From contig NC_081410.1 of assembly GCF_030272615.1 (NCBI RefSeq), positions 123,059,140-123,123,139 of the forward strand: a stretch of DNA of 64,000 bases. Direction: 5' to 3'. This document shows positions 1 through 11,687 of the stretch, one piece after another (positions within the stretch are counted from its first letter, which is position 1; every line of letters begins with the position of its first letter). The stretch is from Cryptomeria japonica. Taxonomy: Eukaryota > Streptophyta > Pinopsida > Cupressales > Cupressaceae. The notes beneath the pieces are model-generated. The model did not search any database and had not been told where the DNA came from. It was given only the letters and a program-made list of their open reading frames with translations. A program made the position numbers and the translations under genes.

Positions 1-938
1 GTGGCAAAATCATGGCCCTTGATCTCCATTCGATCTCAGCCCTTCATTGTATTTGGAAGTTCTATATAAGCTCCACTCATTTCATTTGTAATAGTTAATA
101 GAAATAGCAAATTAAGAATAGTGGAATAGAATAGTTGATAGCAATAGAAGAGAGAGCAATAGTGGCAAGAGAAAGACTTGAAAAATTGTTGTTGTTTGGC
201 TATTGGATTAATGAGACATTGAAGTTATGGAATTTTTGTTCAATCCTTGAAGTTCATTGCATGGTTCTTCTATCTTCACAAGCTAATCTTTTCGTGATAG
301 TTTTAGCATTAGATTACATGATGGAATGTCATATTTGATATATTGTGAAGCTCGTTATCCATACCACTAGCTTTCTTGCTGATTGTAAGAGAGCCTTGTG
401 TGGTCAACTGGAACATTTGAAAAGTGTTTAAGTTCGGTTATTGCTCGATCATTGATACACATTCAATTGATGGTATCTATGGTTAGCAGTGATTTGAAAA
501 TCTTCGAACATCCTTAGAAGATTGCACTAGTTCTAGTGGAGTTGTTCATGTATGGCGATGCTATGACTAGTTGTGTTTCACTTGTGTCATTTCTTCATCC
601 ATTCATTCTAGAGTAGCTTAGAAATTCCCTCTAAACCCTCATCTTTTGCCCTTTTTTATATAATCATTTAGTAGTATTAAGAAAGAACCTTATTGCATAT
701 TACCTGCCAATCAATTGTTGAAATCTTTTCGAACCATAAATGCCCCTTAATGAAACAGCAATCACAACGACCAACTAGGCTTATCCACATGTAGTGACCC
801 TACACATTTGAACCTTGGAGTCTTTTTTGGGTGATCCTTAGGCAAATCTTCAGCATCCAAAAGATTTTGTTCAAGAGACGATAAGATATCTATGGTATTT
901 TATTCTGAGTTTGCATGTGCCTAGTGAACACATCAACA
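1..938 (+). mobile_element. LTR fragment (3' part), family with TCAACA end
   Basis: The window opens inside an LTR. A TATA-like box (TATATAAG) lies near 63-70. The sequence then runs to a CA end at 938, inside ACACATCAACA. It is recognisably homologous, though diverged, to 8840-9712 on the same strand and to the reverse complement of 30089-31129. Shared blocks include a stretch about local drug-like phrases CTTGCTGATTGTA and GTGGTCAACTGGA, and the segment with AGCAATCACAACGACCA then CTTATCCACA. No coding sequence is seen. The short open frame at 135-338 looks like chance within the transcribed part of the LTR. The 5' end lies outside the window, so it could be a solo LTR or a 5' LTR. Confidence 0.6.
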
Positions 939-1294
939 CATCCTCCTTTCCTGATGCATTCCTTGTGCCTTGAACCTGATTGCGCCATTTTGACCTCTAT
1001 TTTCTAGTGCCTCACTTGCACTCTCAGCCACATACAAGTTCTCTACTTGTTCTTCAATGTTCCTTGCACTCTGGTTGTCTTCGTGATAGTTTCTATACTC
1101 CATCCAAAATTCTTTGGCTTAGTTCCTTCAGTTCTTGATTCTTCTAAAATAAATAGCTCTTTGATACAACTTATGTTACTTTCAAATGTTTCAATTAGTT
1201 CGTTTCTAGGATCTCCTTGCTCCTCTTTGTCCAATGTTGACAATACAGATGGATTTCTTGCTTAGTCAACGAGGTCTTCATATGCTTCGTCAAG
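939..1294. other. sequence between LTRs, left piece
   Basis: This is the sequence between the end of the LTR at 938 and the nested element starting at 1295. It continues at 5915-6260, because the nested element duplicated TCAAG there. On the minus strand, 1243-1043 is an open acidic, lysine-rich stretch that could be an eroded gag-like fragment, but it has no motif I recognise. I see no primer-binding site right after 938, so I do not claim this is the interior of the flanking LTR element. Confidence 0.35.
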
Positions 1295-2775
1295 TGTAAT
1301 GTCCCCTTTCGGGATAACTTATGAAATTGGGACCATTAACTTGCAAAAATCAATTGCAATGGACTTTTTTCCTTAACATCTTAATTAATACTTAAAATAA
1401 TATTAATTGAAGTTACTTGATTCCAAGAATGATAGTTTATGATACTGCTTTATAAATGATTGTCCTTATGAAATACAATTGATATCACTTATATTCTGAT
1501 ATTATATGATATATGTAAACAAATATCACTGCTATCTATGATATGGCACTTAAACATGTGCAAGATGATCTTGATTAATATATCTGATCTGCAACTATGG
1601 TTTGATTGGATGCTGCTGTCCCTGATCTTTCTTGAAGGAATATACAAGTTGAGATCTTTGGTCTGCAGAAGAGAAGTCTGCTCTTTCTGATGTGTCCTTG
1701 TAAAATATATGCTTTGAATCTCCTCTGTGGATTATAGCAATAATGCTATGAGAGCCATCTGATTTGGCAATGGAACTATGCTGATAATGATCCTCAATCA
1801 CTAACAATGATGAGAGATCATTGCTGTCTCTGATTATTAATTGAACTCCATGCAATGAGGGTGTTGTTTCTGATATATATCACTGACTGGATTGTGCATA
1901 CGATATTGGGCCTTCAGCCTGGCCCTCCTTGAGCTCTTCCAATAAAGATACCCGATATCATATCTCCCCTTAAATGATTGACTTCAGTATCCTTATATAT
2001 CTGAAATTACCAAATGGTTGCATCAAGGGACATGTCTATTCTTTAAGATATCATATCTCTTCAACTATAACCATCACACCCCTTCTCTAAATGCTTTTTC
2101 TATCATTAATCATATATTTTTAGATTAGGGCTATTAGTCTAAATTATATATCGCACTCATACGATATATCTTTTGACAGATTGGTCAAAGTAATGACTAA
2201 CCACATACATTATCTTTATCTTAGCCGATAATCTCCTTTGATCGCACTGCTACCAATTATACGTAGGTCCTGATATAGCAATACTTTTAATTGATAATTG
2301 TAATCAATTAGCTGCCTCTCCCTTGTTCCATCGATATTTGATGTTCCTTATCGATTTACTGATTTTGCCATCATAGAGACTTTGATTGCTTGGTCTGACT
2401 GCCGCCTTTTGTGATTCATTTATAATCGCTAATGAATTTGTTTGACTCTTTCCATTAATTGATTTCCCTTCACTCTTTGCTATTTGCCCCTTCCTCAGAC
2501 ACATAAGACTGTTTGGCCTCAATCATAGGGTAGTCGACACCGAGACTTATGGTATTAACTTCCTATCACTTGATTGCCATGACTTGTATATACTCCTTGA
2601 GTTTGGACGTGGTCATTAACTTAGTATTGTATTTGCCATATCACTACCTTTGATGTCATATTTATAATTAATTATTCTTATGGTTTGGTCTTTGCACTTG
2701 TCGCCTTATGTCTTCATCTCTGCTTTTGATCGATCCATGGTGATATGTTGCATATGTTTGGTTGGGGACATCACA
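1295..2775 (-). repeat. 3' LTR of the 1295-5914 element
   Basis: It starts TGTAATGTCCCC and ends GGGGACATCACA on the plus strand, so its termini are near-perfect 12-bp inverted repeats of each other. It aligns along its whole length with 4422-5914. The minus-strand open stretch at 1855-1595 is matched by a similar one in the other LTR and is not evidence of a gene. Confidence 0.88.
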
Positions 2776-2802
2776 ACTTAGTTTCTACATACATTACAAC
2801 TT

Positions 2803-3135
2803 GGAGGGACTAGCTTCCTGAGCCATTTTGCCCAAACTTGAGAGGGAATAACTTCCTTGAGCCATTTCGCCAAACTTGAGAGGGTCTGGCTTCCTTGAGC
2901 CCTTTTGCCCAAACTTGAGAGGGAATAACTTCCTTGAGCCATTTTGCAAAACTTGAGAGGGACTGGCTTCTTTGAGCCTTTTTACCCAAACTTGAGATGG
3001 ACTGGCTTCCTTGAGCCTTTTTGCCCAAACTTGAGATGGACTGGCTTCCTTCAGCCATTTTGCACAAACTTGCGAGGGAATGACTTCCTTGAGCCATTGT
3101 GCCCAGCTTGAGAGGGACTGGCTTCCTTGAGCCAT
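2803..3135 (-). repeat. 39-bp tandem array, about 8 units
   Basis: The unit contains AACTTGAGAGGGACTGGCTT followed by CCTTGAGCC, then ATTTTGCCCA. Its length is a multiple of three, so several minus-strand frames stay open and read as a 13-residue repeat resembling KWLKEASPSQVWA. I read this as a minisatellite in the element interior rather than a protein gene. Confidence 0.75.
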
Positions 3136-3512
3136 AATTCCCTTACACTACTTGACTTTATATTAGTCTTTGTTCATACTAAGAAGGAATAGAGAATTCC
3201 CTTTAGCCATTTCTACACCAAGCCTAAGAGACTTACTTGCTCTACTTGGCGGCTCAAGTTAGCCTTGTGCCATTCTCATTTCCTTCATGGGAAGAAATGG
3301 GAAGCCTATTTTGAGCCATTTCTACACAAAGACCAAGAGTGGTTGTTCTCTACAATCCTCTTAATACACTTGGTGCTCATGTTTGTTGTCCACATTCTCA
3401 CTTCCCTATCTACTCTTTGGGAAGGAATGGGGTCTTTATTGAGCCATTCCTACACCAAGTATCTACTTGGGAGCCCTTAGCTTAACCTCCATTCTCACTC
3501 CCCTCTTTTTTA
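3136..3512. other. interior spacer with degenerate repeats
   Basis: This non-coding interior contains several degenerate copies of a phrase built around GAGCCATTTCTACACCAAG. These look like decayed relatives of the adjacent 39-bp array. Nothing else is recognisable. Confidence 0.4.
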
Positions 3513-4004
3513 GTTGTTGTAATCACATTGATTACCCCTTTAAGGTAAGGCCCTTTAAGGTTCCTAACATTCTGGGATGCACCTCTTCCTATGTCATTCA
3601 TCATGTTCATTCTAACTTTTACTCATGTATTATTAACTCTTATGCACTTCAATTAATGATGTAATCATCCTTATATTGATGCCACTTATGATCTTGAATA
3701 ACGTTGACTTGTATAGGGTACTATTCATTCATGTGCGAGCTAATTTTGTTTTTCCTTGGTTGTCGTAATCACATTGCTTATCCCTTTAAGGTAAGGCCCT
3801 TTAAGGTTCCCAATGTTTTGGGATGAACCTCTTCCTAAGTCATTCATCCTGTTCATTCTAACTTTTACTCAGGTATTATTAACTCTTGTGCACTTCAGTT
3901 AATGATGTATACATCCTTATATTGATGCCACTTATGATCTTGAATAATGTTCACTTGTATAGGGTACTATTCATTCATGTGCGGGCTAATTTTGTATTTC
4001 CTTG
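3513..4004. repeat. 246-bp direct tandem duplication
   Basis: 3513-3758 and 3759-4004 are two adjacent copies. Both begin with GTTGT(T/C)GTAATCACATTG and contain CCCTTTAAGGTAAGGCCCTT. They differ by scattered substitutions, so the duplication is older than recent slippage. It is non-coding. Confidence 0.8.
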
Positions 4005-4401
4005 AATGTTTTAATATATTCTCCTTTTTACAATTGAATATACAGTACTATTTTCAATAGTCTTCATAGCAATTTTTCTCATTTGATGGAAGAATGTGAT
4101 GCACTAGATCATTGTAAACAATAGGAATTCTCTCCACGAGAAGGTTTCTATCCACTGCTGTCTTGTCCTGAAAATGTTTTTGTTGCCATGTGTAAAATCA
4201 CAGAAGTGATGTAGGAATTCTCGATTTGCTAATAATTTTGTATGATTTCTATACAAGTAGTTTCTTTTGTTCAATATAGACTTGAGATAACGATGCCTTT
4301 TCCTAGGTTGACAATAAATTAATTTTTCTCTTTGGATGTTGAGACTTTTGGTCAGGTCTCATGGTTGACCTTTAGAGTGTTAATTCTTTTACAGGTTCGT
4401 A

Positions 4402-4420
4402 GGATTATGCTCTGATACCA
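4402..4420 (-). promoter_or_regulatory. primer-binding site (initiator tRNA-Met type)
   Basis: On the minus strand this reads TGGTATCAGAGCATAATCC, one base inside the LTR edge at 4422. TGGTATCAGAGC is the standard plant retroelement complement to the initiator methionine tRNA 3' end. It fixes the element's orientation as minus. Confidence 0.88.
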
Positions 4421-4421
4421 C

Positions 4422-5914
4422 TGTAATGAACCCTTTTGGGATAAATTGTGAAATTGGGACCATTAACTTGCAAAAATCAATTGCACGAGACTTTTTTCCT
4501 TAACATCTTAATTAATACATAAAATAATATTAATTGAAGTTACTTGATTGCAAGAATGATGGTTTATGATACCGCTTTATAAATGATTGTCCTTATGAAA
4601 TACAATTGATATCACTTATATTCTGATATTATATGATATATGTAAACAAATATCACTGCTATCTCTGATATGGCACTTAAACATGTGCAAGATGATCTTG
4701 ATTAATAGATCTGATCTGCAACTATGGTTTGATTGGATGCTGCTGTCCCTGATCTATCTTGAAGGAATATACAAGTTGAGATCTTCAATCTGCAGAAGAG
4801 AAGTCTGCTCTTTCTGATGTGTCCCTGTAGAATATAGCTTTGAATCTCCTCCGTGGATAATAGCAATAATGCTATGAGAACTGTCTGATTTGGCAATGGA
4901 ATTATGCTGATAATGATCCTCAATCACTAATAGTGACGAGAGATGATTGCTGTCTCTGATTATTAATTGAACTCCATGCAATGAGGGTGTTGTTTCTGAT
5001 ATATATCGCTGACTGGATTGTGCATACAATATTGGGCCTTCAGCCTGGCTCTCCTCGACCTCTTCCAAACTAGAATAAAGATACCCGATATCATATCTCC
5101 CCTTAAATGATTGACTTCAGTATCCTTGTATATCTGAAATTACCGAATGGTTGCATCAAGGGACATGTCTATTCTTTAAGAGATCATATCTCTTCAACTA
5201 TAACCATCACACCCCTTCTCTAAATGCTTTTTCTATCATTAATCATATCTTTTTAGATTATTACTATTAGTCTAACTCTAAACTATACATCGCACTCATA
5301 CGATATATCTCTTGACAGATTGGTCAAAGTAATGACTAACCACATACATAATCTTTATCTTAGCTGATAATCTCCTTTGATGGCACTACTACCAATCATA
5401 CGTATGTCCTGATGTAGCAATCCTTTTAATTGATATTTGTAATCAATTACCTGCCTTTCCTTTGTTCCATCGATATTTGATGTTCCTTATCGATTTACTG
5501 ATTTTGCTGTCATAGAGACTTTGATTGCTTTGTCTGACTGCTGCCTTTTGTGACTCATATATAATCACTAATGAATTTGTCCGACTCTTTCCTTTAATCG
5601 ATTTCCCTTCACTCTTTGCTATTTGCTCCTTCCTCAAACACATAGGACTGTTTGGCCTCAATCATATGGTAGTTGGCACCGAGACTTATGGTATTAGCTT
5701 CCTATCACTTGATTGCCATGACTTGTATATACTCCTTGAGTTTGGACGTGGTCATTAACTTAGTATTGTATTTACTACATCGCTACCTTTGATGTCATAT
5801 TTATAATTAATTATTCTTATGGTTTGGTCTTTGCACTTGTCGCCTTATGTCTTCATCTCTGCTCCTGATTGATCCATGGTGATACGTTGCGCACGTTTGG
5901 TTAGGGACATCACA
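4422..5914 (-). repeat. 5' LTR of the 1295-5914 element
   Basis: This is the mate of 1295-2775, with the same inverted termini. It contains a minus-strand open stretch (5068-4754) that begins near GGTCGAGGAGAGCCAGGCTG. The same DNA, without an intact frame, is visible at about 42340-42500 in a related LTR on the plus strand. I therefore treat the frame as LTR sequence rather than a gene. Confidence 0.88.
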
Positions 5915-6260
5915 TCAAGAAAAAAGTATGTGTCTTGCTATCTCCTCCCCCTTTCCCTTCATATGTTCTTCGATTGTGAAGATTTTCCTCTCCTCCCAAC
6001 AACAACTTCGGCTTTTGCTCCTTGGTGGGCTCAAACTTTTTGTCTAAAATCCCTCAATTTCTTTGGCAATTCTCCTCAATCTCCTTTGTTGTTCTCCTTG
6101 CTCTCTTATCTTTGGGGATCTTCTCAACCTTTCTACTGTCGATTCATGACCACTTGGAATATGTTTCTTGTCTTTACTAAGGTTGTACAGGCATTAATTC
6201 CCAAGGGTATGTCTACTGCTAGTGTCACATTCCACTTCCTTCGACTCCTTTGTTCGTACT
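5915..6260. other. sequence between LTRs, right piece
   Basis: This continues 939-1294 beyond the nested insertion. The plus strand is strikingly pyrimidine-rich, with C/T runs around 5941-6030. An open plus frame (5876-6265) starts inside the nested LTR, which argues against it being a real gene. No polypurine tract lies on the plus strand next to 6261. Confidence 0.35.
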
Positions 6261-7331
6261 TGTGAGGTTTTCACACATCACCTCATTGCAAATGGGGACC
6301 CCCACTTTTTCACTTTTTAGGTAGATGTTTTGCTTAGATTGCCTTAGCTTAGCAATAATTTCCTAGTTTTAACCTTTGCTTGTGAAATGGTGTCTTAGTT
6401 TTAGTCTCTGGTCTCTTGCCTATGCAAAATGTCGAGTTCTTTTTTGGGGTATTTTATCGGGTTTAGAGATGTCATCAAATCAATATTTCAATGTCTTGAC
6501 TAGGCAGGACGAATAGGTTACCCTCCCAGTACTACAGCCAGTGTTGGTCTTCAAGTTGGTGCTAGCATGGTTGGAAGGATATTTTGATACTACAAATGTG
6601 TTCAGAAAGGTTAATGGAGAAGAATGACACTTTCCAGGATGATTTCGGACAACTTCCTATTTTTAGAAAGTTGCTTTTTTGCTTTTTCTATTTTTACAAA
6701 GTGTCATCTTTAGCACTAATAGGTCAATTGGAAAAGTTTCCATTTTTAGAAAATGCCAGTATCAAAAGTTACTACTGTGGAAAGATACCATGCAAAGAAA
6801 TTCCTCAAGGAAGTGTAGAAATTCTTGTCCCAAGCATGAATCCCACCTAAGGAAAAGTGGGCAAATCCACTTGGAGATCAACTTTCCAAAGAGAAAATTC
6901 CACTTGAGGTCAAATTTCTTGAGTTAGAAACTAAGTGCACAAATCCACTTGGAGGTCTACTTTCCAAAGAGAAAAATCCACTTAGAGGTCAATTTCTCCA
7001 AGTTGAGGTGAGCAAAATGTTTCTAGGTCCTTGAAAATTCCTTGTGAGGTAAAACCAATTCCATCATATTTTTCCCCTAGAGTGCAAGGTAAAATGAAAT
7101 GCAAAAGAGAAAAATCCACTTAGGGGTCAAATTTCCAAAGTGAAGAGGTAATAAAAGTTAAGTGGAATAAGATTAATTCCCTCATGAAGTCAAATTTCCC
7201 ATGTGGAAATAAGGTTGCAAAGGTAAAGTGAATTTCATAAGGAAAAATTAGTCCCTATGAGGTTTGATTCTCCACTCAGAGCTAAAAATCAAATTACCTA
7301 TGCGGGTCGCATCGAATGTTGTGATAAAAGT

Positions 7332-7556
7332 AGGGACAAAATTTGTCCCTATGCAGATCAAATTTCCACCAATCAGCAACAAGTATTCAAGACCAAACAA
7401 GTGACAATCTTTCATAGTGTGAATTCCTCAAGGGCAAAAGTAAAGATAAAAATATAGGGACTAAATAGGCCCTATACCAATCGATTTTCCACCATTTCAT
7501 TTGGTGGAATGAACTAAGGATAGTGCAAATTCCATAGGGATAAGATCTGTCCCTAT
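7332..7556. repeat. cluster of three AGGGA/TCCCT hairpins
   Basis: Three dyads lie about 80-120 bp apart. AGGGACAAA pairs with TTTGTCCCT (7332-7350). TATAGGG pairs with CCCTATA (7453-7476). ATAGGGA pairs with TCCCTAT (7534-7556). Each is followed by a similar phrase ending in a TTCCCAC or TTTCCACC motif, so they are diverged units of one repeat. Confidence 0.65.
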
Positions 7557-8843
7557 ACTTATCGAATTCCCACTATCGCCATAACAATTCCAAAAACCTA
7601 AAGCGATACACATTAAAGAATTATTATTTGCTGGTAAAATCGCATGAAAGGAGAGGAGGTCGGCTTAATTATTAAGTGCTAAACAAATGCAATTTTAATT
7701 GCTAATAAACATAAAAGTTTTTTCAAGGCAAATCGGCTGTGTATGAAAGTGAAGAGGTACAATCATTGAATGGAAGACATATATAATGAAGAAGGGAAGC
7801 ACTCCATCACAAATCAAATTCTAATCTGCTTGAGACAGATTCGCATCCAAGAGAAATATAAACAAGTTCGCAAAAAAGAGGAAGAAGATATTCACCACAG
7901 CCAGCATAAGGAATTCAGACCATGAAAATCAGACCCAAGGATAGAAGAAATAGCGAATTTTGCTAAAATCAGAAAGTAAGTCATAATTGGAAAGAATAAA
8001 TCAGAGTTTTACAAGCAGATCTGAGTGTGTCTCGTCATCTTTTCAGTGTTTTCAGATCTGGAACATCATTTCCAAAAAGTTTTGAGAGGACAATTTCCAG
8101 ATTTTCAAAGGGTTTTAAGAAGCAAGTTTTGTGAATTATCTTGCATTCTGCTTAAGGTTTCATTCATTATCAAGGTTTAAATATTCTCTTTGTCTTTTTC
8201 AAGTTGGATGCAAGCTATGTGATGTATGGAGCATGCAAGATCATACAAGGAAATGGATGAAGATGAAAGCCCTACAAGGAAGTAACATGCACAAGATCAA
8301 AGTGAAAGCCCAAGACATGAAGAGGACTTCACCAAGGCAAACAATTTTCAACTCAAGGATCAGTTCAAGGGAGAAGTCAAATAAGATAACATCACAAATG
8401 CGAATGAGGAGGATCAACATGTCAAGTCTTGAATTTCCTCCGAAAATCCAAGAATTATTGCTAGTACTCCAAGGTGAAGGACTTCAAGATGAAAGATTCA
8501 GTGAAGCAAGACAAGTTAATCAAGTCTACAAGGCAAGCTGAGGTGGCATCCCAGTCGTCATTCAACCAATCAAAGGGCCTCGAGTTAAAATGTCCAGATA
8601 CATTGTACTTGACTCTTTCAAAGAAGGGTCAAGTGACACATGGCAATTTATCAAATATTGTTTTATGTACCTAACCTTAACTCTCATTGGTTAGAATTCA
8701 AAAAAAGACATGTGTCAACATCATTGTACTTATTTCATTGGCTAGAGGGAGTTTGTTACAGAAAAATCTTATTAGGGTTTCATTGTATAATCTCGGCCAT
8801 TGATTAGAGAATCAATCAGAGCCATTGAAATGTAAAAAGAGCT

Positions 8844-8851
8844 CTATATAA
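8844..8851 (+). promoter_or_regulatory. TATA box of the long LTR
   Basis: TATATAAG sits in GCTCTATATAAGGCTC. Sequence downstream of it is conserved with the copy at 63-70. This suggests the U3/R boundary lies about 30 bp further on. Confidence 0.55.
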
Positions 8852-9712
8852 GGCTCAGACCTCTCATCTGTAAAAGGTTAATAGTGGCTAGACAATAGTT
8901 AGTAATTAGATAGCATAAGCAATTAGGAGTTAAAAGTAGAGTAGGAGCAGAATTCTGGAGAAATTGTTGCAAAGATACTGCTTAAGTAATAAAACAGAGT
9001 TCATTGAAGTTTGGTGAATACTTGTTTGCTTTTGCGAGTTAGCATGGTTTCTTGTTTCTCACTAGAATAGATTTATTTTGCAAGTTGTCAGTAAATGAAT
9101 AAAGGATTGATAGTATTGCTTATGGTGAAATTGTTAAGTTCATACCCTTTTATGATTGGATGATTTTCAATTGTAGTGTAAAGTTAGCCTGAACTCTTGA
9201 ATGATAAACTTAACTTCTATTACTTTGTTCATTGTTCGAAATGTTGGTGAACCTAAGTAACGTGAAAATTTATTAGGTACCTTAGAAGATTGCACCATCT
9301 TTGTGGAGTTATTGAAATTGGCAAAGATAGGTTTGATTTCACCTTTGCACTATTGGTCTCTTGAATTCATAGGATTAGTCGAGGGTTAGAATTATCTTCC
9401 CAAAACCTCCTCTTTTGCATTTTATTTTCAAAAGCTTTCATAGAAATAAATCCAGAGAACTCAAAGCTACATCATTTGAATTCAAAGTGTTGAAGGAAGT
9501 TGGCAAAGCTTGGAATCGAGGAAGAATCCTAGAACAATTATGTAAGTCCCCTTTGGGTCACCAGCATACATCAAACCAATTGAGTCTATCCCAAATAGCA
9601 AAATTGCTCATTTTGGAACCTTAAAGTCTATTTAGTGATCACTTAGTTTAGCACATTGGAGATTTTGTTCAAAGAGAGGATAGAGTACCTTTGGTATTTG
9701 ATTTTGTGTTAC

Positions 9713-10949
9713 TGTTGACAGTCATAAAACACTCACCAACAGTACCACTATAGTATTTGTTGCCTGTGTTGTTCATGGTTTCTCTCAGCCCAAAGATCTT
9801 GTAGGATGATGAAATGGTGTGCAATGAACCTTGGAAATATGTGCAAAAGACAGTCAACCAAACTAGAAGTAATCCAAGAAGAGTCTGGTACATCAGATAT
9901 ATTGTTGGAGTAGTTTGTGATGATACTTAGAAAATTGTGTACAATAAGCAGACATGAAAGGGTCTGGTTGATAGACCCTTTCATGGAGGAATTTAAAGGG
10001 ACATGTGACTTAACGTCTGAGATGATAGAGCTGGAATTCATAAATAAGGCTAGTTTGAGCAGCTTACATGTTTGAGTATGAAAATAAACGATAGTAATTA
10101 TTGAAATTGTTTGTAGACAAGTGACTTTTGTTATATGATAAGTGGTGTAAATTATTACATTTATTAAAAACCCCTTGTTAATTTCATAAAAGTTGTACCA
10201 AGCTTACTACTTGTTGATTGTCTTCAAATGCCCCGTAGCTTGTCGTGGAATTTGTCATTTCATCCATCACAACCGCAAATAGCTATAACTGATTTAGGTG
10301 TTAACATTTCTCCTATTGTTTTAAATTTAACATCATCATTCTTTTTTGCCTATGTTGATTAAATAATGGATATTAAAAGAGTAATGGTCGTTCATCTAGT
10401 TTATGACATGTATTTTTATACTAGGAATTGTATTTATATGGGAATGAGAACACTCATAAATGGGAATTTTTTATCAAGTAGCAGATATTTTAAGTGTTAA
10501 AATTCGACCCTAATAATTGGATAAATTTAAAATGTGCATATAATGTTGGGTTTTTAGCTTGGATGGGAACTTCTCCACAGAGTCAATGTGAATGTGTTGG
10601 AAGTGGTTTTAGTTATTCTATTTCGCATTTCACTTAAAAAAGGAAAAGTCTTCTATTTAGCTAATTTAGTCTAATGAAGTGTAGATATACATTAAAGATT
10701 TAAACTTATCTTCCAACTCATTTCTTGTACAAGATGAGGAGCTTTTTGAAAATTAGATTTTTGCTAAATAGTATAAAGATAGGTGCAAGATAGAAGAATG
10801 ATATACAGTAATAAACTCCGTGCAGCTGTAGCGAACAGTTTGTAGAGGTTTCAAAAGAACAAGAAGCTGATTTTAAAGGTTTAATTTTACATATATTTGT
10901 TTTATACTTTCATAGTTTGAAGTTTCAGCCGTTGCGTGATCGATGCAAT
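9713..10949. other. no gene recognised
   Basis: This is AT-rich DNA without a convincing reading frame, LTR terminus or repeat. Minus-strand open stretches near 9669-10041 carry no motif I recognise. Confidence 0.4.
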
Positions 10950-11515
10950 GTTCAGAAATTTAATTTTCTGCTGTTAAATATTTATATCTTGAGTTGTTTA
11001 ATGAGAGAACATTAGGACAGCAGTCAACAGGGATTGAAACTCTTCATATAGAAACAAAGAAAAACAAAGAGGGTTGGGAACTTGACATTAGAAAAGAATC
11101 TGTAAGATGATTCAACCATATAAATATTATGCAACGCAACTGAATTTTAATTGAACAGGATTAATGAAGATAAAAGTAATTTACATTGGCCATCAGAAAG
11201 AATTGGAAAATAAACCCAAGAATATGCCAACAACGTTCAGAAATTTAATTTTCTGCTGTTAAATAATTTATGTATTGAGTTATTTAATGAGAGAACATTA
11301 GGACAGCAGTCACCAGGGGTTGAAACTCTTCATATAGAAACAAAGAAAAACAAAGAGGCTTGGGAACTTGACACTAGAAAAGAATCAGTAAGATGATTCG
11401 ACTATATAAATATTATGCAGCACAACTGAAATTAATTGAACATGATTAATTAAGACAAGAAATTTACGTTGGCAAACAGAAAGAATTGGAAAATGAACCC
11501 AATAGTTACCCAACC
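10950..11515. repeat. 285-bp direct tandem duplication
   Basis: 10950-11234 and 11235 to about 11515 are adjacent copies, both starting GTTCAGAAATTTAATTTTCT. They share GAGAGAACATTAGGACAGCA and a later AAAGAATTGGAAAAT. The period is 285 bp and divergence is modest. No coding sequence is seen. Confidence 0.85.
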
Positions 11516-11687
11516 ACGTAACAAAAGATCCATTTTCCAATAATTGAATATAATAATCGTGTAAGAAGAAAAACTCATATGGATAAAGGAGTGCGAGAAA
11601 AGAGAGAGACGAAAGATAATTATATGCATTCATCGCAATGAAAAAGTTTTGGGTCTAGTAAGCCAAAATAGCAAGTTAATATAAAAA

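Larger units (their letters stand above)
1295..5914 (-). mobile_element. complete non-autonomous LTR element, TSD TCAAG
   Basis: Two long direct repeats (1295-2775 and 4422-5914) bracket a 1.65 kb interior. TCAAG is present immediately outside both ends (1290-1294 and 5915-5919), which marks one intact insertion. The primer-binding site is read on the minus strand at 4420-4402, so transcription runs right to left and 4422-5914 is the 5' LTR. The interior has no gag or pol. It holds a 39-bp tandem array and a 246-bp direct duplication instead. The LTR pair is clearly diverged by substitutions and small indels, so the insertion is old. Replication must have depended on proteins supplied in trans. 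Confidence 0.88.
6261..9712 (+). mobile_element. long (about 3.45 kb) LTR
   Basis: The start TGTGAGG, then TTTCACACATC and AATGGGGACCCCC, matches the right-hand terminus of the 30089-38862 unit read on its minus strand. The end half (8840-9712) matches 1-938 and the reverse complement of 30089-31129. A good TATA box lies at 8844-8851 (TATATAAG), preceded by about 2.6 kb of U3-like DNA. The first half holds degenerate repeats around AAATCCACTTGGAGGTCAA, near 6850-7150, and a cluster of hairpins at 7332-7556. The last 30 bp do not match its relatives and no clear target duplication is visible, so the right edge is approximate. Confidence 0.65.

Noticed and set aside
2794-3135. Small repetitive protein gene on the minus strand
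   Set aside because: Overlapping frames are open at once because the unit is 39 bp; there is no start context and the DNA lies in a coding-free element.
4754-5068. 104-codon LTR-encoded protein
   Set aside because: The frame is not kept in the partner LTR or in the related LTR near 42340-42500.
5876-6265. 129-codon gene, plus strand
   Set aside because: It starts inside the nested LTR and crosses its edge into unrelated DNA, so it cannot be an ancestral gene.
1-9712. 1-938 and 6261-9712 as the two LTRs of one element
   Set aside because: They are related, but divergence is high, and I see neither a primer site after 938 nor a polypurine tract before 6261. Treated as separate LTRs.
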